In this document: piece after piece, positions 59,001 to 64,000 of the stretch
Layout: each line of letters begins with the position of its first letter
Position numbering within the stretch: the stretch's first letter is position 1
Assembly (NCBI GenBank): GCA_033239005.1
Contig: BSQZ01000011.1
Coordinates: 4,800,001-4,864,000, forward strand
Direction of reading: 5' to 3'
DNA length: 64,000 bases
Source: Lamellibrachia satsuma
Taxonomy: Eukaryota; Annelida; Polychaeta; Sabellida; Siboglinidae
Notes under the pieces: generated by a model
The model's input: the letters and a program-made list of their open reading frames with translations, nothing else
Databases searched by the model: none
What the model was told of the DNA's origin: nothing
Position numbers and translations under genes: made by a program

Positions 59001-60135
59001 TCACACACTATTTGTAATTCATTTATCAAATAATACAAAAAGTACGGGTCCTAGCATTGTGTCTTGTGGAACTCCTCCGTGGATGTGGTTCCAGCCGGAT
59101 GCTGTTTTGCATAGCTTCACTTGTTGTTTCCTTTCGGTAAGGAAAGTGGCAATGCGCTTCATGAGTATATTAGGAAGACCGACACTTGAAAATTTTTCAA
59201 GTAAAATGTTGTTATTGATTAAGTGAAATGCCTTACAAAATTCAAGTAATTGTATCCTAGCAAACTGCTTGGATGCATCTATGATTGTATAACACTGGTG
59301 CAATAGGTCGACGAGGGCGTGTGTAGTGGATGACTTCTCAATGAAGCCATATTGGTTTGGGTCAACTTTGTCTTGCACAACGTCCTAGACCCATTTCATA
59401 ATGAACTCTTCCATTTCTTTACAGAGTACATCCGTTAAGGAAATTGGTCTGATATCTGTTTCGACTTGCTCTGATGGTTGCTTATATGGAAGGGGACTGA
59501 AGTTCGCAGAACGCCAGATATATGGAACATGCCCATCGCGAAGTGAGCTCTTGTATATTGCAGCAACTGGACTGGCAAGCGACGTGGACACATCTGTAAG
59601 TCCTGACCTTGTGCTTTACACGAGTCAAGTGTGTGAAGGTGGTGTTCCACCTCTTCAACCGAGATAACATATTTAGCGGATACAGATGGTACTTCAGGCT
59701 GAAGGTAATCATTGTGAGCACTCAGAGAAAGTAGAAAATCACTTACTGACTTGAAGAAGTCATTTACCTGTTGGCTGAGGTCATGAAGATCACCTTCACA
59801 TACTTGATTGGCGAAATGAAGCAACGGGGTGTCACTGTCGTTTTTGGGGGCTTCATGTCCTTCCACCAATTCCGCGGTTTTGAATATTTTAATCCATTGA
59901 TTTGTTCGTCGTACTAGTTTCTATCAAGGGGTTTCTCAGATGGTTTCCTTGTTTCTGCAGAAAAGGTACAAAACTTGGTCAACTGACGTCCACACCGACG
60001 AATCAGGTCTCGGAACCTGTCCGACATCCACGGCTTGCCGTCTTGCGTCTTTAGTTGGAAATGCTTATCCAATAATTCGCTTAACAATATTTAACAAGAT
60101 TGCCACCCAAGGCAAAGACCCACATGGAAAGTGAA
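56030..60135 (-). mobile_element. LINE (Jockey/CR1-like) split by a 26-bp minisatellite
   Basis: From the 5' side on the minus strand: a linker with DGKPWMSDRFRDLIRR (about 60000-60090), SVSDFLLSLSAHN and YVISVEEVEHHLH (59435-59869), an SLRDGHVPYIWRSANFSPLP stretch (59385-59591), then ALVDLLHQCYTIIDASKQFA, HGGVPQDTMLGPVLFVLFDK (59019-59378) and the catalytic YIDD (58979-58990). The minisatellite follows at once. After it the element resumes with ADVAYSWITPKDMKINQIKT (about 56730-56800), LEYACPAWSTSLTQGLQSDM (56290-56478) and a basic C-terminus. Frameshifts and stops make it inactive. The extreme 5' part (endonuclease) is missing or displaced. Confidence 0.85.
56826..58970. repeat. 26-bp minisatellite of about 2.1 kb inside the LINE
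   Basis: More than 80 copies of a unit near GACGTCTGGGTGTCTGATCC-AGTGTA, with frequent 24-bp variants lacking GG. On the minus strand it is open in all three phases, giving frames up to 558 codons rich in Asp, Thr, His and Trp; these are artefacts. The repeat adjoining the LINE YIDD motif is a one-base-longer variant that reads in the LINE frame. Confidence 0.96.
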
Positions 60136-60139
60136 CAAG

Positions 60140-61640
60140 GAAGTCATTGGTTTATCGAGAGATCTCCTCTTAACCTCCTTGTCTCTAGAGTTGTTACACA
60201 TTCTTTCAGTCGTTCTTCATAACTAAGATCTCTCAGTTCTGGAATCATTTTAGTTGCTCTCCTCTGTACTCGTTGAAGCGTATCTATATCCTTCTTAGGA
60301 TATGGTCTCAAAGCTTGTATACAGTATTCTAAATGAAGCGTAACTATTGCTTTATACAGAGGTATAATTATCTTTGTGTCCTTGTATGTAGCATTTCTCC
60401 TAATCAATCCAAGAATTTGACTACCCTTTGAGGCTGCAATAACACACTGCTTTGAAACTTTCATAGCAGCACTTATTGTTATTCCTAAGTCCTTGTCTTT
60501 TACAGTAGTACATAGAACAGTATCTCACATGTTATAGTTTACATTCAATTTGCCGTGTCCTGTATGTAAGCATTTACTTTTCCCAAAATTTAATATCATC
60601 TACCATTTTTCAGACCATTTAACTAATTTATCTAAATCGTTTTTGTAAATGTTGTTTATCACCATAATTGTTAACCTTTCTAAACACTTTTGTGTCATCC
60701 GCACATTTCAATACGTTGCTTGTTATACCATCGTCCAAGTCAGTGATATATACTAAGAATAATAAAGGTCCTAACGCTGATCCTTGTGGTACACCACTCG
60801 AAACTGATTTCCAGTTTGAAACCTCCCCATCTGCTACAACAAACACTGAACTGAAGTAACCATTTAGTTTTTCCGCCATTAAAAGCATTGTGACATAATA
60901 TTTCCAGCACTGTCTTTTAGTGGTCAAACCTTGCCTCGTACATTTTGTTTACTCCTGACATATGCACAAACGCTCTTGCTGTCATTGTTGTATGTTACAT
61001 GCTAATTTTTGCTGATAGCTTCTGTTATATTCCAGTCACAGCTCCATTAAGTGCCTCTTTGTAATGTGTGGTCTTCCTCCTTTCTGGTACGCCTATAAAA
61101 TCTCCACATAGTTTGCTTTTACATTATTTTCTAATAGCTTCTTTTGACAAGTATTTGTTTCTAGAGCGTTTCTTGTTTTTTCAAGGGAACAAATTGATCA
61201 ATGATACTCTCAATTTCATATTTTAAAATGTTCCTTATTCATCAGCATGTTATTCCAATCTTGCTTTGTTAAGTATTTTCTCATTTACTTTTGTGGAAGT
61301 TTCTCCTGTATGTTTTTTTATTTTTACTTTCTGTTTTTATTTTGATGTCAAAGTGTATTTGATTATGATCACTGTTACCCAATGGTTCATGTATTTTGAT
61401 ATCGTCCATTAATTCATTTCGGGAAGACAAAACTATGTATAATACATTCGCTCCCTTGGTTGGTTCTAGGACGTGGTTAGTAAGGAAGTTTTCCTGAATT
61501 AAAAATATAAACTGTTGGTCCTCATTGTACTCTCTAGAAATGTCCGTTGTAAGTGTCCGTTGTAAGTGTCCGTTGTAAGTGTCCGTTGTTAAAATCACAT
61601 TATGATGCACCCTCCTTTATTCACTTCATTTGTAGCGTTT
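60140..61640 (-). mobile_element. Second LINE fragment (CR1/L2-like)
   Basis: Minus strand: an endonuclease C-terminal part with FLTNHVLEPTKGANVLYIVL and the GNSDHNQIHFDI histidine motif (61281-61610), then reverse transcriptase SSGVPQGSALGPLLFLVYIT with CADD at the catalytic position (60628-60927), then the C-terminal ILGLIRRNATYKD and LEYCIQALRPY (60144-60464). The region between is decayed. A 13-bp GTCCGTTGTAAGT repeat (about 61546-61590) lies in the endonuclease part. The 3' end is cut where the previous LINE begins. Confidence 0.8.
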
Positions 61641-62109
61641 TGTATTTTTGTGCTATCCTCTTCATTTATGTTTGTATTTCGGTAAACTAATCCAGTGGTT
61701 AATGTTGAACTTCCTGTAACTATATTGCATCACACAGCTTCATCGCAATCTGCTTCCCTTTCTAACGTTATTTCGTAAGCTCGAATAGATTTTTTTAATT
61801 TACAAAATACTTCCCCTTCTTCCTATTCGATTTCTCCTAAACATTACATATCCTCTCATTCCTATTTCAGCATCTGGTATGTCTTTGTTGGCCCATGATT
61901 CGGATCAATTATGTGAGGGTCAGTTTTTATTATTTATATTTCTTACATTTTCTCTTTCTTAATGTTGTTGTCAGTTTATGTTGGATGTTAACATTTGCAG
62001 TTGTTCTGCTCATGACGGTAGCTGGCAATGGGCCTCCCATTTGATTTCTGCAAATCTGCAGCACACATGACACGCTCGTTGTGCCACATTACTTTGGTTG
62101 TCACTTCTT

Positions 62110-62700
62110 GTCGACAGCTAGAGTTGAAATGTGGATCAACATATGGCTTACCACGTCTTTATCAGCACTACCGACAGGGCGACTGGTGTGAAGCTGTCGG
62201 TAATGTTCGTCCATATTGGACGACCCCTCTGGTGTGAACATTCACAATCTGCTTCAGACAGTAGTGGGCTTTCAGATGCCATTTGGGTAGATAATTGAAA
62301 TCACCAGATAACATAATGCCAGGCCGGGGATGGCGTTGTAGTATATGATCCAGACAATGATAAATGTGGTTTATCATAATGTTGTTGTCTGCATTAGGTG
62401 GGGGATATATCACCCCAACGTTAATGTATGTAAACTGCCGCGGTAATTTGTGAAATCCACAACATTTGAATGTCATTTGTTCGTAGTTCTGTCCATTCAT
62501 TGAAAGGAATGCCATGTTTTATTAGGCACATGACCCCTCCACAACGTCTGCCAGTACGATCGTTCCTGATGGGGAAATACCCGGTCACACAAATGGATTC
62601 GAATGGTCCCTACATCATGTGTCTGCTACTGTTGCAACATCTGTGGAGTTCAATTTAACCCTTGTGAGAGTGTTGTGGTTTTCGGAACTAGGCAACTTAC
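62110..62700 (-). mobile_element. LINE endonuclease fragment
   Basis: Minus strand: FPIRNDRTGRRCGGVMCLIK (about 62510-62580), WTELRTNDIQMLWIS, INVGVIYPPPNADNNIMINH and the LSGDFNYLPKW box (62168-62515) of an apurinic-type endonuclease, with a decayed terminal PVGSADKDVV. It resembles the element type at 56030-60135 and may be its displaced 5' part, separated by the fragment at 60140-61640. Confidence 0.7.
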
Positions 62701-63389
62701 ATTTGTATTCACTATTACAAGCAAGTGCCATTTTACAGATAGAACGTGTGTTAAATTGTCATGTTAACCCTTGGCGGCTTGGCGAAAGTTGTCGGTCGTG
62801 TAGACACAACCACGTGAATAGGTCATTGCTTGTGGGCAAGACGACCCCGACGGGTAGACTGATGTAGTTCCACCCCTGTATTGCACGCCGCTCTCCAGGC
62901 ACCATTGTTCAGGTGAATGTGTCTGCTGGGGCATAGACAATGCAGACATTCTGCTGTGAGAGAGGTCATGCTTGATTATTATCATTCTGGCTGCTGTGAT
63001 CACACATAAATGTACAAGTAATAAAGTAAAAAAATAAAAAGTCTCATGTTATAAAAAGGCGTAAACATTTGCGGAAACACGAAGTCCAATATAATCTTGG
63101 TACGTACATTCGTAAAACTATATGTAAAATTGAAATACTGTAAATGGTTTAAAACTTCAAAATCCACACTGATCGCACACCCTGTAACAGGTGCAGCCAC
63201 TAGGCGCAAACTATGTCATCTCGTAGTCGGCTAGCGCCCAAAATGACGTCGACTGAAGATAAACTTAAACTTGAAGCCCACCCTGCTAAATAAATATCGT
63301 ATATGTGGAGGCACTTCGGGTTTGAAGTGGTTACCTGTGAAACTGGTGCTAAGACCACTGAGAAAGTTTGCACAACGTGTCGTCATTGT
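62701..63389. other. No recognisable feature
   Basis: Possibly further decayed LINE sequence up to about 63000. Nothing is supported. Confidence 0.4.
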
Positions 63390-64000
63390 CAAGTACACAG
63401 GTGGTCGGGTCGTCCCAGTTTTATTTCTTCGAAATTTATCCCGCTATTACATTTTCTATGATTATTCGAGTTACTTTTGTAGTTGCGTATAATTGTCCGC
63501 AACGCTGCGTCTTTTCTTCGATTTTCTGAAGTTACGTCATACCAGGCAAGGCGTCACTAGACGCTACTATATCGGCCAGTGTTACGTCGCAAATTCAAGA
63601 AGCCATCATTATATTGACAGTTAGCGCCATGTACCAAGGCATCTATGGATACACATGTTATAATGTTGCGTGTCCTGACATTTAACAGTTACGTACGAAC
63701 TACCAAGTTATCTCGTCCGAAGGATAGGCATTTTTGCCAGTACAGTAAAACATTACTGTCTACAGGTTACTGTTTGTGTGTTCACTTTTTCGTCTGACTG
63801 CAACCCCAGCATGTTGATGCTGCGCAGAAGTTTGGAAGAAGAGAAGAAGTTATATTTTGTGCTTTCCTCTTGACACACCAGTTCATGGCATTTCCTTTAG
63901 AGTGTTTGCTCTTCAGTATCTTGCAAATGCTCGTGTTTCATGTATGTTCATGAAGACGCTTTCAATCTTGTTTGTTTAGCTGTTGTGTGACGCACATATT
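63390..64000. repeat. Continuation of the decayed fifth unit (U5) to the window edge
   Basis: Diverged match to U1 around 12020-12290: CCCGCTATT, TACAATTGTCCGCAAC-like and AGTTACGTACGAACTAC-like blocks. It then matches the part after the LINE site (17445-17530): a TCTTCAGTATCTT block, CTCGTGTTTCA and GTTTGCTTAGCTG-like. The order is preserved, so U5 carries on beyond the right edge. Confidence 0.65.

Noticed and set aside
56812..59038. Minus-strand frames up to 558 codons
   Set aside because: The 26-bp minisatellite is open in all three phases. Only the first few codons belong to a LINE reverse transcriptase.

Overview
The window is animal nuclear DNA. It is AT-rich and intron-like, with degenerate non-LTR (LINE) and Ty3/Gypsy retroelements, many micro- and minisatellites, and small exons bounded by GT/AG splice sites. 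Nothing bacterial, phage-like or CRISPR-like is present. The retroelement types and small secreted Cys-rich exons fit a marine invertebrate, possibly a lophotrochozoan, but the species cannot be fixed from this sequence.

Layout. Positions 1-3800 are mostly non-coding, with a TA-flanked MITE at 2512-3122. Positions 3830-10180 (block X, left) and 49090-54775 (block X, right) are diverged copies of one another. Each carries a three-exon candidate gene, 'gene X': a signal-peptide exon, a four-Cys exon and an exon encoding a hydrophobic C-terminal tail that looks like a GPI-anchor signal. Exon phases match throughout. The right copy is open end to end. The left copy has lost its signal peptide through a 16-bp deletion.

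Positions 10415-45960 hold four head-to-tail copies (U1-U4) of a unit of about 7.2 kb. A complete unit has a 5' non-coding part, a CRE-like palindrome, a 22-bp minisatellite, then two paralogous sub-units (B, then A). Each sub-unit is a CCA-rich intron tract, a 3' splice site and a 70-codon exon for a basic peptide with nine cysteines. A exons are at 21493, 30394, 37584 and 44784. B exons are at 28753 and 43018. U1 and U3 lack B because of the same deletion, so U1+U2 and U3+U4 look like a duplicated pair. U1 is enlarged by a nearly full-length LINE (12556-17095) and U2 by an RTE-like LINE (24751-26577). A fifth, decayed unit starts after right block X (54780) and appears to resume at 63390 after about 7.5 kb of retroelements, so the cluster probably continues past the right edge.

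The strongest biological signal is the nine-Cys peptide family. Its signal peptide is almost invariant, all nine cysteines are fixed, and the mature part changes quickly with mainly amino-acid-altering differences. This pattern is typical of venom or defence peptides. One copy (44784) has lost its splice acceptor and a framework cysteine. Gene X shows a similar fast-changing Cys exon. Functions of both families are inferred only.
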